In this document: piece by piece, positions 1 to 10,935 of the stretch
How positions within the stretch are numbered: position 1 is the stretch's first letter
Layout: every line of letters starts with the position of its first letter
Source of the DNA: Glaciimonas sp. PCH181
GTDB taxonomy: Bacteria > Pseudomonadota > Gammaproteobacteria > Burkholderiales > Burkholderiaceae_D
Length of the DNA stretch: 64,000 nucleotides
Assembly (NCBI RefSeq): GCF_003056055.1
Contig: NZ_PYFP01000002.1
Location: 434,001 to 498,000, forward strand
Direction: 5' to 3'
The notes under the pieces: model-generated
Told to the model about the DNA's origin: nothing
The model's input: only the letters and a program-made list of their open reading frames with translations
Databases searched by the model: none
Position numbers and translations under genes: made by a program

Positions 1-1164
1 GGGCTGCATCGTCGCGGGCGGCGTCACGCGCAAGTAATCTTCGCCCTCTTCAATTGTCGCGCCCAGCTTGCGTAATTCGGTCGCCATCGCACTCAGACGG
101 TCGGTTTCTTTTACCCGCCAGCTGGCAATATTGCGCAACGTGCTCGGGCCATCGGCATATAACGCAGCCACCGCTATCGTCATCGCTGCATCCGGAATGT
201 GATTAAAATCAGCATCGATTGCTTTTAATACGCCGCTTGATGAAACCTCAATCCAGTTGTCGCCCATCGTGATGTCGGCACCCATCTGCTGCAATGCTTC
301 GACAAACCGCACATCGCCTTGAATACTGTTTTTACCGACGCCCTCGACCCGTATCGGACCGCCAGTAATCGCACCAGCCGCCAGAAAGTAAGAGGCGGAC
401 GACGCGTCACCTTCGACATGAATCGCACCGGGACTTTGATACTGCTGGCCCGCAGGAATGGTGAATGATTTCCAGCCATCGCGCTCAACTGAGAGGCCAA
501 AACGCTGCATCAGATTCAATGTAATTTCAATATACGGCTTGGAAATCAGCTCACCAATAACCTCGATAGTCACGGGCTGATCTTTTGCCATCAACGGTGC
601 CGCCATCAACAATGCCGTCAAAAATTGACTGGAAACATTGCCGCGTACCGACATCCGTTGCGCATGTAACTGACCGCGCTGGATATGCAATGGCGGATAG
701 CCCGGAACCCCGGTATAGGCAATGCGGGTGCCGATTGCGTTCAACGCGTCCACCAAATCGCCAATCGGTCGCTCATGCATCCGTGGCACGCCATGCAGCG
801 TGTAATCGCCGCCCATTGCCGCTAATGCCGCTGTCAAAGGTCGAATCGCGGTGCCTGCGTTACCCATAAACAAATCCGCCTGATGTATCGGAAAGCGTCC
901 GGCGCATCCCTGCACGGTGTAGTTTGGGCTGTCCTCAGCCTGTTCCCAACTGACACCCAATTGCTTCAGCGCCATCAGCATTACCAGCGTGTCATCAGAG
1001 GCGAGCAATTCGAGAATTTCTGTCGTGCCATTCGCCAGCGCAGCCAACAGTAACGTGCGATTGGAAATACTTTTTGAGCCGGGTAATTTGACTGTACCCT
1101 GACATTTTGCTGCCGGATGCAAATCAAGATATTCCGGGTAGTGCTTGGGGGCTTGCTTATGCAT
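1..1164 (-). CDS. aroA: 3-phosphoshikimate 1-carboxyvinyltransferase (EPSP synthase), 3' end cut by window
   Basis: This cytoplasmic enzyme joins phosphoenolpyruvate to shikimate-3-phosphate, the sixth step of the shikimate pathway. The first 388 codons are present and the C-terminal few dozen residues lie left of the window. Visible signatures are [10 protein letters not shown] at residues 27-36 (shikimate-3-phosphate binding) and [10 protein letters not shown] at 101-110 (the PEP-binding loop in its glyphosate-sensitive class I form), followed later by an [13 protein letters not shown] stretch. The ATG shares its A with the TAA stop of tyrA, so the two genes are translationally coupled. It continues the serC-pheA-hisC-tyrA-aroA run, and its product feeds chorismate to its neighbours. 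Confidence 0.97.
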   Translation of the reverse strand, partial: MHKQAPKHYPEYLDLHPAAKCQGTVKLPGSKSISNRTLLLAALANGTTEILELLASDDTLVMLMALKQLGVSWEQAEDSPNYTVQGCAGRFPIHQADLFMGNAGTAIRPLTAALAAMGGDYTLHGVPRMHERPIGDLVDALNAIGTRIAYTGVPGYPPLHIQRGQLHAQRMSVRGNVSSQFLTALLMAAPLMAKDQPVTIEVIGELISKPYIEITLNLMQRFGLSVERDGWKSFTIPAGQQYQSPGAIHVEGDASSASYFLAAGAITGGPIRVEGVGKNSIQGDVRFVEALQQMGADITMGDNWIEVSSSGVLKAIDADFNHIPDAAMTIAVAALYADGPSTLRNIASWRVKETDRLSAMATELRKLGATIEEGEDYLRVTPPATMQP

Positions 1165-2063
1165 TAATCTCCACCTTCCTTGTTCTGTTTTTCCGCCGCT
1201 TCAATCGCGCAATTCCAATGATGGCGCGCTTGTTGCGCGTTTCTGTAAATCGCTTCAAGGCCAGCGCCGTCACCGGACGCCAGCAAGCCGCGTAATTGTG
1301 TCAGCTTTAACTGATAAGCATCCAGTTCTTGCAGCAACGCATCCTGATTAGCTAGTGAAATATCGCGCCACATTTCCGGCGATGATCCTGCAATCCGTGT
1401 GAAATCCCGAAACCCGCTGGCAGCATATTGAAACAGGATATCGGCGTGCGGTTTGTTGGCAATATCGTCGACCAACGCGTAGGCCAAAACATGCGGTAAA
1501 TGACTAACCGAGGCAAATACCAAATCGTGCTGCGCGGCGGAAAGCCGATGGATCAATGCGCCGCATTGCTCCCATGCGTCGGCAACCCGCTTGACATCTG
1601 TTTCAGCATTTTCTGACAAAGGCGTCAGTACGACTTTTTTGCCCACATACAAATGTGTAATCGCGGCATCAGGGCCGTTACTCTCGCGTCCGGCAATCGG
1701 ATGGCCAGGCACAAATTGACTGATTTTTTCACCAAGAGCCAGACGGGCAGATGCCACGACATCGCCTTTGGTACTGCCAGCATCGGTGACGATTGTCCCA
1801 ACTTGCAAATACGGCTGAATGCTAGCGAGTATCGCGCCGGTTTGCGCCACCGGCGCGGCAATCAATACCAGATCGGCACCTGCCACAGCATCCGCTGGCG
1901 AGGTCGCGATAACGTCGATAATTCCCAACTCCAGCGCACGCTCTAATGAAGCGAGACTGCGGCCAGCACCAACGACTTGCGCCACCGCGCCCGCCTGCTT
2001 GAGCGCCAGCGCAAAGGAGCCGCCGATCAAACCAACACCAAAAATAGCAATTTTCTTAAACAC
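1164..2063 (-). CDS. tyrA: prephenate dehydrogenase
   Basis: The 299-residue protein oxidatively decarboxylates prephenate to 4-hydroxyphenylpyruvate using NAD(P)+, the tyrosine branch after chorismate. The N-terminal Rossmann fold shows GVGLIGGS at residues 9-16. The catalytic-region motif [11 protein letters not shown] starts at residue 120 and places the expected histidine at 121. There is no chorismate mutase domain, so this is the monofunctional form, and mutase activity must come from pheA upstream. Many beta-proteobacterial homologues are cyclohexadienyl dehydrogenases that also accept arogenate; the sequence alone does not decide this. The gene lies 63 bases after hisC and overlaps aroA by one base. 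Confidence 0.95.
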   Translation of the reverse strand: MFKKIAIFGVGLIGGSFALALKQAGAVAQVVGAGRSLASLERALELGIIDVIATSPADAVAGADLVLIAAPVAQTGAILASIQPYLQVGTIVTDAGSTKGDVVASARLALGEKISQFVPGHPIAGRESNGPDAAITHLYVGKKVVLTPLSENAETDVKRVADAWEQCGALIHRLSAAQHDLVFASVSHLPHVLAYALVDDIANKPHADILFQYAASGFRDFTRIAGSSPEMWRDISLANQDALLQELDAYQLKLTQLRGLLASGDGAGLEAIYRNAQQARHHWNCAIEAAEKQNKEGGD

Positions 2064-2126
2064 GATGAAGTCTTGCGCAAAAAGATAATGAAAAGGTGAA
2101 TTTTACCGAAGACCGAATAGACGCCA

Positions 2127-3233
2127 TCAGCCCAGCAGAGCCTTCAACGCACTAATAAAAGCAGCATTTTCATGCGGCAGACCGATCGTAACGCGCAGCC
2201 ATTGCGGCAAACCATAATTGCCAACCGGGCGCACAATGATGCCCTGCTTCAGCAACGCGAGATTGACACGCGCCCCAGCGCCGTCATCATCGCCGACCTT
2301 AACCATCACAAAATTACCAAACGATGGCACATAAGTCAGCTTCAACGCTTCAAATGCTTCCGTCAATTGCGCATAGCCTTCGGTATTGACCTGGGCGCTG
2401 CGTTGCAAAAACGGCTTGTCATTGAGCGCGGCAATCGCCGCTGCTTGTGCCAACGAATTAACATTGAAAGGCTGACGAATGCGGTTCAGCAAATCCGTCA
2501 CAGCCGGTTGGGCAATCCCAAAGCCGATACGTAATCCTGCCAAGCCATACGCTTTCGACATCGTGCGCGAAACCAGTAAATTCGGATACTGACGCACCCA
2601 CGCAATCGCGTCGAATTGCAACTCAGGGGGTAAATATTCGTTATAAGCTTCGTCCAGCACCACCACAACATTCGGCGGCACGCGTTGCAAGAAAGCAGCG
2701 ATGTCAGCCGACGGCAAAAAAGTACCCGTCGGATTGTTCGGATTCGCGATAAAAATCAGACGCGTATCCTCTGTAATCGCGGCGGCCATTGCTGGCAAAT
2801 CGTGTCCAAAATCCTTGGACGGTACTACGATAGCGCGCGCACCAGCCGCCTGCGTCGCCAAGCCATACACGACGAAAGAAAACTCAGAATACATTGCAGC
2901 TTGGCCCGGCTGCACAAAGGCGTGGGTGGCGAGCTCCAGAATATCGTTACTGCCATTCCCCAGTGTGATCCAGTCTGCGGGAACATCATATTTGGCCATG
3001 ATCGCGGCCTTCAGATCAAACCCATTGGCATCCGGATAACGACCAATATCCGCGACCGCCGCTTGCATCGCCACGCGCGCAGATTCCGGCATACCTAACG
3101 GATTTTCGTTCGAAGCAAGCTTGATAATTTTGGCTTCATCAAGACCGAATTCTCGGGCTACTTCAGCTATCGGCTTGCCGCCCTGATACGGCGCAATGGC
3201 GCGAACATACTCTGGACCAAATTGAATCGACAT
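2127..3233 (-). CDS. hisC: histidinol-phosphate/aromatic aminotransferase
   Basis: This is a 368-residue class I/II PLP-dependent aminotransferase. The Schiff-base lysine is K227 in SRTMSKAYGLAGLRIG, preceded by the NPNNPTG turn at residues 164-170 and the LDEAY motif near 193. The family converts imidazole-acetol phosphate to histidinol phosphate. Its position between pheA and tyrA instead of in a his operon is the arrangement of the mixed-function supraoperon, where this paralogue (hisHb/hisC2) can also transaminate phenylpyruvate and hydroxyphenylpyruvate. A role in Phe/Tyr synthesis is therefore inferred from context. Length is normal for the family. Confidence 0.93.
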   Translation of the reverse strand: MSIQFGPEYVRAIAPYQGGKPIAEVAREFGLDEAKIIKLASNENPLGMPESARVAMQAAVADIGRYPDANGFDLKAAIMAKYDVPADWITLGNGSNDILELATHAFVQPGQAAMYSEFSFVVYGLATQAAGARAIVVPSKDFGHDLPAMAAAITEDTRLIFIANPNNPTGTFLPSADIAAFLQRVPPNVVVVLDEAYNEYLPPELQFDAIAWVRQYPNLLVSRTMSKAYGLAGLRIGFGIAQPAVTDLLNRIRQPFNVNSLAQAAAIAALNDKPFLQRSAQVNTEGYAQLTEAFEALKLTYVPSFGNFVMVKVGDDDGAGARVNLALLKQGIIVRPVGNYGLPQWLRVTIGLPHENAAFISALKALLG

Positions 3234-3385
3234 CGTGTGCTTTCTATAGAAATAATAAGCAAATTTTTGTCACAGTATCGGTGTGACTGGAAGATAAATC
3301 GTTTGTATTGAGCGTGGTGAATGTAGCGGTATCAAACATTCATATTGCAGCTATGGTCGACCAGACCATAGACTTAATAGCAGTA

Positions 3386-4459
3386 TTAAAGACTGAGCGG
3401 ATAAGAGCCAAGTAACTTAAAAAACGCCGCATTTTGCTTGAGTTCAGCTAATGCCTTGGCAACTTTTTCGTCCTGCTCATGACCTTCAACATCCACGTAA
3501 AAATAATATTCCCATGCGCCCATTCGCGCAGGCCGCGACTCAAAACGGCTCATCGATACCCCGTGACTGGCGAGCGGCGACAACAGACTATATACAGCGC
3601 CTGCTTTGTTCGGCACCGATAACACTAAGGAAGTCTGATCCTTGCCGCTTGGGGTCGTGTGCAAGCGACCGATTACCGCAAAACGTGTGCGGTTGTGCGG
3701 ATCATCCTGAATGTGCGCACTGACGATTTGCACACCGTAAGTTTGCGCGGCAAGCTCGCCCGCAATCCCTGCAACGGTCACATCTTCGCTGGCCATACGC
3801 GCCGCTTCGGCGTTAGAGGCCACCGCGAGTCGTTCAATATTGGGATAGTGCTGATTTAGCCACGCGTTACATTGCGCCAACGCCTGCGAGTGCGCACAAA
3901 TCCGCGTTACATGATCAGTCGTTCCATCTTTTGTCATCAGACTATGATGTACCGGAATCGCGACTTCGCCACTAATGCGCAAGGTCGTTTGCAACAATAA
4001 ATCCAGGGTTCTGTTGATGACGCCTTCGGATGAGTTTTCGATTGGCACCACGCCAAAATCGGCGGTTCCGGCTTCTGCGGCACGAAACACCTCATCAATC
4101 GATGCGCACGCCATGCTATCCACCGCGTGACCAAATTGCTGATATACGGCCTGCTCGCTGAAGGTGCCAGCGGGGCCTAGATAGGCGACGGTGACACGTT
4201 TTTCCAGTGCCCGGCAAGCCGACATTACTTCTCGGAAAATGGTCTGCACATCGCCAGATTGCAGCGGTCCGGGATTGCGATCCGCAACGCTACGTAATAC
4301 CTGCGCTTCACGCTCCGGTCGAAACACGGGGGCATTGGTTTCCGCTTTTACATGCCCCACTTCTTGCGCCAACTGGGCACGGCGATTTAACAGCACCAGA
4401 ATTTGCGCGTCAATGTCATCGATTTTCTGGCGTAACGGTAGAAGTTTTTCTTGGATCAT
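3386..4459 (-). CDS. pheA: bifunctional chorismate mutase / prephenate dehydratase (P-protein)
   Basis: The 357-residue P-protein carries out chorismate to prephenate to phenylpyruvate. An AroQ-type helical chorismate mutase domain covers roughly residues 1-85 (LRQKIDDIDAQIL near the start). The dehydratase domain follows, beginning VAYLGPAGTFSEQA. The C-terminal ACT domain carries the phenylalanine-binding ESRP motif at residues 307-310, which predicts feedback inhibition by phenylalanine. The gene lies downstream of serC and 152 bases upstream of hisC. Length and domain order are typical and nothing is missing. Confidence 0.97.
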   Translation of the reverse strand: MIQEKLLPLRQKIDDIDAQILVLLNRRAQLAQEVGHVKAETNAPVFRPEREAQVLRSVADRNPGPLQSGDVQTIFREVMSACRALEKRVTVAYLGPAGTFSEQAVYQQFGHAVDSMACASIDEVFRAAEAGTADFGVVPIENSSEGVINRTLDLLLQTTLRISGEVAIPVHHSLMTKDGTTDHVTRICAHSQALAQCNAWLNQHYPNIERLAVASNAEAARMASEDVTVAGIAGELAAQTYGVQIVSAHIQDDPHNRTRFAVIGRLHTTPSGKDQTSLVLSVPNKAGAVYSLLSPLASHGVSMSRFESRPARMGAWEYYFYVDVEGHEQDEKVAKALAELKQNAAFFKLLGSYPLSL

Positions 4460-4743
4460 GATGATGGTGGTTGCGTCGCTTTTTACACTCTAAGAAATAA
4501 CGCTAAATACCCCAGCGACGGCACGTCTATTAACGTTAACTTCCTCAACAGGCCCACATCGGCGCACTGTCTTCATTGGCAAGTTTTGATCAACACGTTG
4601 CTGAAACAGTTTTGCGTAAGACCTGACTTTATTACGTTTAAATACCGCCCAAGATGGCTTTGGTAAATGCGCCCGTAAGCCCTGCTCAATAAGAATACTT
4701 ACGGATTAGTCAGGATACCAATCGCTCTCCCCGCGACCGGTGA

Positions 4744-5856
4744 TTATCCGTATCGCTTTTCAAATTCTTTCAAATAAGCAACCAACGCCTGTACACCAGC
4801 CATTGGCATAGCGTTGTAAATCGACGCCCGCATACCGCCAACGGATTTGTGTCCTTTCAGCTGCAACAAACCCTGTTCTTTCGCGCCGCCGAGAAAGTCG
4901 GCGTTGCGGGTCTCGTCACGCAAAAAGAACGGAACATTCATGCGCGAGCGACAATCTGCGGCAATTTTTGTTTGATAGAAATCAGTGGAATCCAGATAAT
5001 CGTACAACAATCCGGCCTTAGCGATATTCACTTGCTCCATCGCCGCTACGCCGCCCTGCCGCTTGAGCCATTGGAATACCAGTCCGGCAATATAAATCGC
5101 ATAAGTCGGCGGCGTGTTGTACATGGAATCGTTATCAGCGACGATTTTCCAGTCGAAGGCCGATGGGCAACTTGGCATGGCATGACCGAGTAAGTCTTCC
5201 CGGACCACCACGATCGTCAAACCAGCAGGCCCGATATTTTTCTGCGCGCCACCATAAATAACGCCGTATTTAGCCACATCCACCGGGCGCGACAAAATGT
5301 GCGATGACATGTCTGCGACTAACGGTGCGCCATTGGTCTCCCCAGCAACTTCTGGCGTAAATTGAAACTCCACGCCATCGATAGTTTCATTGGTGCAAAT
5401 ATGGACGTATGCGGCGTCTTTAGAAAGCTGCCAGCTGTCACGCGATGGAATCTGTGCAAATTTTTGCGGCTCTGAAGAAGCTGCAACATTAACGTTGCAA
5501 TAACGTTTTGCTTCCTTAATCGACTTGGTCGACCAAGAACCTGTATTGATGTAATCGGCAGTGCCTGGCAAGGAATTGTCAGCGCTCAGTCGCGCCGCCA
5601 GATTCATCGGAATGATGGCATTCTCGGCAATCGCACCACCCTGCAAAAACAGAACTTTATAGTTAGCGGGAATCCCCAATAACTCGCGGAAATCGCGCTG
5701 CGCGTTTTCTAGTATCGACATAAACTCGCTGCCGCGATGACTCATTTCCATGACTGACATACCACTACCGTGCCAGTCCAGCATTTCAGCAGCAGCTTGT
5801 TGCAGCACTTCTTTAGGTAATACGGCGGGACCAGCAGAAAAATTAAAGATAGGCAT
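4744..5856 (-). CDS. serC: phosphoserine aminotransferase
   Basis: This 370-residue PLP enzyme makes phosphoserine from phosphohydroxypyruvate and also serves the erythronate-phosphate step of pyridoxal phosphate synthesis. The family N-terminus [11 protein letters not shown] is intact, and the PLP lysine is K206 in [13 protein letters not shown] chose the ATG at 5856 because it places FNFSAGPA where SerC proteins normally begin and has a GAG-type ribosome site 7 bases upstream. An in-frame TTG at 5871 would add five residues. It is the first biosynthetic gene of the supraoperon and follows gyrA on the same strand with a 158-base gap. Confidence 0.96.
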   Translation of the reverse strand: MPIFNFSAGPAVLPKEVLQQAAAEMLDWHGSGMSVMEMSHRGSEFMSILENAQRDFRELLGIPANYKVLFLQGGAIAENAIIPMNLAARLSADNSLPGTADYINTGSWSTKSIKEAKRYCNVNVAASSEPQKFAQIPSRDSWQLSKDAAYVHICTNETIDGVEFQFTPEVAGETNGAPLVADMSSHILSRPVDVAKYGVIYGGAQKNIGPAGLTIVVVREDLLGHAMPSCPSAFDWKIVADNDSMYNTPPTYAIYIAGLVFQWLKRQGGVAAMEQVNIAKAGLLYDYLDSTDFYQTKIAADCRSRMNVPFFLRDETRNADFLGGAKEQGLLQLKGHKSVGGMRASIYNAMPMAGVQALVAYLKEFEKRYG

Positions 5857-6014
5857 GTTGACACTCGTCAATAAAAGCTAGGGACAGCGAGATTTTCTGA
5901 AAAATTACTTGTGCAACAAAGGATATATTTACAACGTTGCAGAGGAGTCTGAAGGGCAATAAAATGTGGTCAGGCGGAAGGAAACATCCTTCTGCGTGAC
6001 CACTTTAACGCCAA

Positions 6015-8732
6015 TTACTCAACGTCGGCAGGACCGCTTTCTTTGCCAGAAGCGCTGTCATCTCCGCCTTCATTACCACCGTCAGCCGCAGCATCGGTAG
6101 CAACATTAGCATCAGAGATCGGGGCTTCTACGTTTTCTTCAATTACTTCTTCAACATCGCTTTCCATCACGCGCTGCAAACCGCTCAGCTTGGTGCCGTC
6201 TTCAACCGCGATCAGCGTCACGCCTTGCGTAGCGCGGCCCATCTCGCGAATCTCTGCGACACGAGTGCGAATCAACACGCCACCGGTAGTGATCAGGATA
6301 ATTTCATCGCTAGGTTCAACCAGCGTAGCGGCAACAACTTTACCGTTACGCTCACTGGTCTGAATCGCAATCATCCCCTTCGTACCACGGCCATGACGGG
6401 TGTACTCAGTAATAGGAGTACGTTTTCCGTAACCGTTTTCAGTTGCGGTCAGGACAGATTGTTGTTCGTTCTCGGCAACCAGCAAAGCAATAACTTGCTG
6501 TCCGTCTTCCAGATTCATACCGCGCACACCGCGTGCGGTACGACCCATCGGACGTACATCGTTTTCATCAAAGCGCACTGCTTTGCCAGAGTCGGAGAAC
6601 AGCATGACATCGTGCTGTCCATCAGTCAGCGCTGCACCGATCAGAAAATCGCCTTCGTCCAGATCGACGGCAATAATCCCCGCTTTACGTGGATTACTGA
6701 AATCCGATAAAGGTGTCTTTTTAACAGTGCCGAGGCTAGTCGACATAAAGATATAACGATCTTCCGGGAAGCTACGATTGTCGCCAGATAATGGCAACAC
6801 AACGGTGATTTTTTCACCGTCTTGTAGCGGGAACATATTCACAATCGGCTTGCCGCGTGAGTTACGTGAACCTTGTGGGACTTCCCAGATTTTCAGCCAA
6901 TACAAGCGACCGCGATTGCTGAAACACAAAATGTAATCATGCGTATTGCCGACAAACAACTGATCGATCCAGTCATCTTCTTTCGTCGCCATCGCCTGCT
7001 TGCCGCGTCCACCACGCTTTTGCGCGCGATATTCGGAAACCGGTTGCGATTTCATATAGCCGGTATGCGACAAAGTGACCACCATGTCTTGCGGCGTGAT
7101 CAAATCTTCGGTGCCCAGATCAGTAGGATTGAGTTCGATCTGCGAACGACGCTCATCTTTATTACCGATGCCGTATTCGTTTTTAGCCGCGTTCATTTCA
7201 TCTGTAATGATGACCGTTACGCGCTCTGGATTAGCCAAAATGTCGAGCAAATCAGCGATAGTGACCATCACGTCTTTGTACTCGTTAACAATCTTGTCCT
7301 GCTCCAGACCAGTCAAACGTTGCAAACGCATTTGCAAGATTTCTTGCGCCTGATCATCCGACAGTTTGTACAAACCGTCAGTTTGAATGCCGTAATGCAG
7401 AGGCAGATTTTCCGGGCGGAAAGCATTAATACCGCCACTGTTTTCTGCGCCGGTACGTTGCAACATATCGCGCACGACGGACGAATCCCACGAGCGCTCC
7501 ATCAAACCGGCTTTTGCGACTGGTGGCGTTGGCGCTGCTTTGATGATAGCGATGAAATCATCGATATTCGCCAATGCAACGGCCAAACCTTCCAGCACGT
7601 GACCACGTTCGCGTGCTTTGCGTAATTCAAAGACGGTGCGCCGTGTAACCACTTCGCGTCGATGCGACAGGAAGCACTCCAGCATTTGCTTCAAATTCAG
7701 CAATTTAGGTTGGCCGTCTACCAGCGCCACCATATTCATGCCGAAGGTATCTTGCAACTGCGTTTGCTTGTATAGATTATTAAGGACAACTTCAGCCACT
7801 TCGCCGCGCTTCAACTCAATCACAACGCGCATGCCTGACTTGTCGGACTCATCGCGCAGATCAGATATACCTTCCAGTTTCTTGTCGCGCACCAACTCGG
7901 CGATCCGTTCCAGCAACGCCTTCTTATTAACCTGATACGGCAACTCATCAATAATGATCGCAGTGCGACCTTCACGACCGTATTCTTCGAAGTGCGTTTT
8001 GGCGCGCATCACTACACGGCCGCGGCCAGTGCGATAACCGTCACGCACTCCGGAAACACCGTAAATAATCCCGGCGGTCGGGAAATCCGGTGCCGGGATA
8101 ATTTCGATCAGTTCATCGATCGTCACGCCGGGATTGCGCAATACGTGCAGCGCGCCGTTGATGACTTCAGTAATATTGTGCGGAGGAATGTTGGTCGCCA
8201 TCCCAACGGCAATACCGGACGAGCCATTGATCAGCAAGTTCGGAATCCGTGTCGGCAATACCGATGGTTCTTTTTCCTTGCCGTCATAGTTAGGCACGAA
8301 ATCAACGGTATCTTTATCGATATCAGCGAGGATTTCGCTCGCGATTTTGTCCAGGCGGCACTCGGTGTAACGCATCGCAGCAGCGCCATCACCGTCGATA
8401 GAACCGAAATTACCCTGTCCATCGACCAGCATGTAGCGCAACGAAAAGTTCTGCGCCATACGTACTAGCGTGTCGTAAATCGATTGATCGCCATGGGGAT
8501 GGTATTTACCCATGACTTCACCGACCACACGCGCACATTTGACGTAAGGCCGGTTCCAGACATTATTCATTTCGTGCATGGCGAATAAGACCCGACGATG
8601 CACGGGCTTTAAGCCGTCGCGGACATCAGGCAGCGCACGTCCAACGATGACGCTCATGGCGTAATCGAGGTAACTCTTGCGCATTTCTTCTTCGAGGGAA
8701 ATCGGTATTGTTTCTTTAGCGAATTGATCCAT
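6015..8732 (-). CDS. gyrA: DNA gyrase subunit A
   Basis: The 905-residue GyrA forms the A2B2 gyrase that introduces negative supercoils. The breakage-reunion domain has the catalytic tyrosine at 122 (RYTE), and residue numbering matches E. coli up to that point. The GyrA box QKRGGRG is at 571-577 and the beta-pinwheel C-terminal domain follows, ending in a long acidic tail. In the quinolone-resistance region the sequence is HGDQSIYD, so the residue equivalent to E. coli Ser83 is Gln83 and Ala84 is Ser84; Asp82 and Asp87 are conserved. Many GyrA proteins carry Ser or Thr at 83. Confidence 0.99.
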   Translation of the reverse strand: MDQFAKETIPISLEEEMRKSYLDYAMSVIVGRALPDVRDGLKPVHRRVLFAMHEMNNVWNRPYVKCARVVGEVMGKYHPHGDQSIYDTLVRMAQNFSLRYMLVDGQGNFGSIDGDGAAAMRYTECRLDKIASEILADIDKDTVDFVPNYDGKEKEPSVLPTRIPNLLINGSSGIAVGMATNIPPHNITEVINGALHVLRNPGVTIDELIEIIPAPDFPTAGIIYGVSGVRDGYRTGRGRVVMRAKTHFEEYGREGRTAIIIDELPYQVNKKALLERIAELVRDKKLEGISDLRDESDKSGMRVVIELKRGEVAEVVLNNLYKQTQLQDTFGMNMVALVDGQPKLLNLKQMLECFLSHRREVVTRRTVFELRKARERGHVLEGLAVALANIDDFIAIIKAAPTPPVAKAGLMERSWDSSVVRDMLQRTGAENSGGINAFRPENLPLHYGIQTDGLYKLSDDQAQEILQMRLQRLTGLEQDKIVNEYKDVMVTIADLLDILANPERVTVIITDEMNAAKNEYGIGNKDERRSQIELNPTDLGTEDLITPQDMVVTLSHTGYMKSQPVSEYRAQKRGGRGKQAMATKEDDWIDQLFVGNTHDYILCFSNRGRLYWLKIWEVPQGSRNSRGKPIVNMFPLQDGEKITVVLPLSGDNRSFPEDRYIFMSTSLGTVKKTPLSDFSNPRKAGIIAVDLDEGDFLIGAALTDGQHDVMLFSDSGKAVRFDENDVRPMGRTARGVRGMNLEDGQQVIALLVAENEQQSVLTATENGYGKRTPITEYTRHGRGTKGMIAIQTSERNGKVVAATLVEPSDEIILITTGGVLIRTRVAEIREMGRATQGVTLIAVEDGTKLSGLQRVMESDVEEVIEENVEAPISDANVATDAAADGGNEGGDDSASGKESGPADVE

Positions 8733-9142
8733 TAGCGAGTCGGCGAGTCTTTACTTAGGTTGATAGATCACGGATAAAAGCTGACCATGGTCTGGCATTC
8801 ACTTTTAATAATTTTAATAACTATCGGTGACACGGATGGATTACTAACGTCATCGATGCCAGTCGAGAATGCAGCCAAAGGTTCGCAATAAGACGCGTGA
8901 TTTTAGCACGTGGCGCTGGCTAATCGGCTTTTCCCGACCTTAGAGCGGTCAGAGCACGTTGACTAAATAATATGTTACGCCAGGTAATATGCTTAAATGC
9001 CATGTCAAATTTGCTCCATCGATTTTAATCCGATCGCCTATATACTTACGGTCGCTTTTAATAACGATAGCTCCATTGCGTTATTGACACGTTATTGCCA
9101 ACATTGCATTAACGCAACCGTCATTCCTCAGGAAAACATTTT
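8733..9142. other. divergent intergenic region between gyrA and an ompA-type gene
   Basis: This 410-base region separates minus-strand gyrA from a plus-strand OmpA-domain gene and must hold both promoters. A TTGACA hexamer is present at 9084-9089, about 54 bases before the ompA-type ATG, but the expected -10 hexamer is weak (CATTAA at 17 bases). An AGGAAA ribosome site lies before the ATG at 9143. I see no RNA gene or reading frame that looks real. Confidence 0.4.
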
Positions 9143-9820
9143 ATGCGTCAACTTTTCGCGTTGAGTCTGCTGACAGGCATTGCTTTCAGCTCGGCACCAA
9201 TTATGGTCCTCGCGCAAACTACCGATATACAAGCCAATACCCCTTCGAGTGCTTATCTTCAGGATTCACGCGGGCCGGTCGCGCGTAGCCAGTTCGGACT
9301 ATGCTGGCGCAGCGGCTATTGGGATAAGGATAGTGCGGTGACAGGATGCGACGGTGAACTATTGCCGCCCTTCATGAAAGCGATCGCCCCGGATCTGGTC
9401 AGCAATCCACTGGCAGCAAATACGGACAACACCGCCGTGACAGCTAATAGCTGCAATTTCTTAACTACGCTAAGTAGTGACCAAACGTTCTCTTTTGGCA
9501 AGAACACGCTGACAGCAGCCGCCAAAGCGCACATTGATAACGATATCGTGGCGCCATTAAATGGTTGCAATAAGGATAATGTCATTACGATCACGGGACA
9601 TACTGATCAACTTGGTGCAAACGGTTATAACCAAAAACTCTCCGAACAGCGCGCCCAAAGTGTTGCCAATTATTTAAAGAGCAAAGGGGTTGTTGCCAGA
9701 ATGAATATAAATGGTGTCGGAAGCACGCAAGAAGTGAAAACATGCAGTAATCAACTCCCACATAAAAGTCTTATTAGTTGCTTTAGTCCTAATCGTCGCG
9801 TGACGATAAGCGTGCAATAA
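9143..9820 (+). CDS. OmpA-family outer-membrane/periplasmic protein
   Basis: The 225-residue protein has a signal peptide with probable cleavage after VLA at residue 24. Next comes a short Burkholderiales-type segment with two cysteines (FGLCWRSGYW and TGCDGE). The C-terminal OmpA-like peptidoglycan-binding domain contains ITGHTDQLGANGYNQKLSEQRA. The eight-strand barrel of classic OmpA is absent, so it is a small anchor protein linking the envelope to peptidoglycan. The domain has an unusual cysteine-containing insertion near its end (TCSNQLPHKSLISC). A clear paralogue follows at 10112, so this looks like a local duplication that has diverged. AGGAAA precedes the ATG. Confidence 0.88.
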   Translation: MRQLFALSLLTGIAFSSAPIMVLAQTTDIQANTPSSAYLQDSRGPVARSQFGLCWRSGYWDKDSAVTGCDGELLPPFMKAIAPDLVSNPLAANTDNTAVTANSCNFLTTLSSDQTFSFGKNTLTAAAKAHIDNDIVAPLNGCNKDNVITITGHTDQLGANGYNQKLSEQRAQSVANYLKSKGVVARMNINGVGSTQEVKTCSNQLPHKSLISCFSPNRRVTISVQ

Positions 9821-10111
9821 AAACTAAATATATTAATAATTCGTATAGTTTCCAAAAGCAATATAAGATGCATCCGGCAAAGATGTTTTCAGAATGTTAT
9901 GTTGCAAGAAAACAACGGAGTATGAAAAACGTAGGCCTACCTATTTGGCATACTTCGCTAGCAATAGCAGCCTGTGGCAGAATGATGGCAAGTTCTTTGC
10001 ATGTAGCCAATTTCACATGTAACGGCTGGAACCACGTGGTATTATCCAATTTTTGATGTCGTATATTAGTTGCGCAGTTAATCTGCGGATATCTCAACCG
10101 AGAGGAGAAAC

Positions 10112-10744
10112 ATGAATAAATTAGCAAAACTCGTCTTCGCTGCGTCCGCAGTCGTCGCACTGACTGCCTCCGCGCAGGAAATAAAAGATATCCAAGCTAA
10201 AACCCCTACTAGTGCCTACGTACAAGATGCGCGCGGCACTATCGCTCGTGATCCATACGGTCTTTGCTGGCATACCGGTTACTGGACACCTGCTGATTCA
10301 GTACCGGGTTGTGATGGTGAATTGGCACAAGCTGCTCCGCCAGCACCGCCTGCACCACCAGCACCAGCTCCAGTAGTTGCTGCACCAACTTCACAAAAAG
10401 TTACTTTCGCTGCTGATGCATTCTTTGACTTCGACAAAGCTGTCCTGAAGCCAGAAGGCAAATCAAAACTGAATGACCTGACGTCGAAACTGGGTGAGTT
10501 GAACCTGGAAGTCATCATCGCTGTTGGTCACACAGATTCGATTGGTTCAGTTGCTTACAACCAAAAACTGTCGATCCGTCGCGCTGAAGCTGTCAAAGCA
10601 TATTTGGTAAGCAAAGGTATCGAATCGAACCGCGTTTACACTGAAGGTAAAGGCAAGTCACAACCGGTCGCTGATAACAAGACCGCTGCTGGCCGCGCTA
10701 AAAACCGTCGCGTTGAAATCGAAGTGGTTGGTACAACCAAGTAA
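10112..10744 (+). CDS. OmpA-family protein with proline-rich linker
   Basis: The 210-residue protein has a signal peptide cleaved after ASA at residue 21. It then has the same two-cysteine segment as its neighbour (YGLCWHTGYW, PGCDGEL), a Pro/Ala linker at about residues 74-93 and a complete OmpA domain with VGHTDSIGSVAYNQKLSIRRAEAV and the closing KNRRVEIE. The family binds peptidoglycan non-covalently through the Asp/Arg pair of this domain. The ribosome site GAGAGGAG is strong and a good terminator follows directly, so it is probably an abundant monocistronic transcript, like the major OmpA of related Burkholderiales. Confidence 0.93.
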   Translation: MNKLAKLVFAASAVVALTASAQEIKDIQAKTPTSAYVQDARGTIARDPYGLCWHTGYWTPADSVPGCDGELAQAAPPAPPAPPAPAPVVAAPTSQKVTFAADAFFDFDKAVLKPEGKSKLNDLTSKLGELNLEVIIAVGHTDSIGSVAYNQKLSIRRAEAVKAYLVSKGIESNRVYTEGKGKSQPVADNKTAAGRAKNRRVEIEVVGTTK

Positions 10745-10761
10745 TCGATTTAGCCTGATTC

Positions 10762-10792
10762 AAAAAACCCTGCTTCGGCAGGGTTTTTTTTT
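10762..10792 (+). terminator. rho-independent terminator of the ompA-type gene
   Basis: The stem AACCCTGC pairs with GCAGGGTT around a TTCG tetraloop and is followed by nine T residues. It lies 18 bases after the OmpA stop codon. Confidence 0.93.
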
Positions 10793-10935
10793 CGTCTTAA
10801 TTTCTTGCCATGCATTTCTTTGACACAACAACCGAATGATCCAGTTAGTGCTCTCTAGAAAGTTTACTCAGAAGCACAAGACTTCCTTGTTAAAGCATAT
10901 TCGCAAAGTGGACGTTTCCAGCTATCATTACATCC

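Noticed and set aside
10041..10111. Riboswitch or small RNA ahead of the second ompA-type gene
   Set aside because: The leader is short and I could not find a known motif; only a normal ribosome site is evident.
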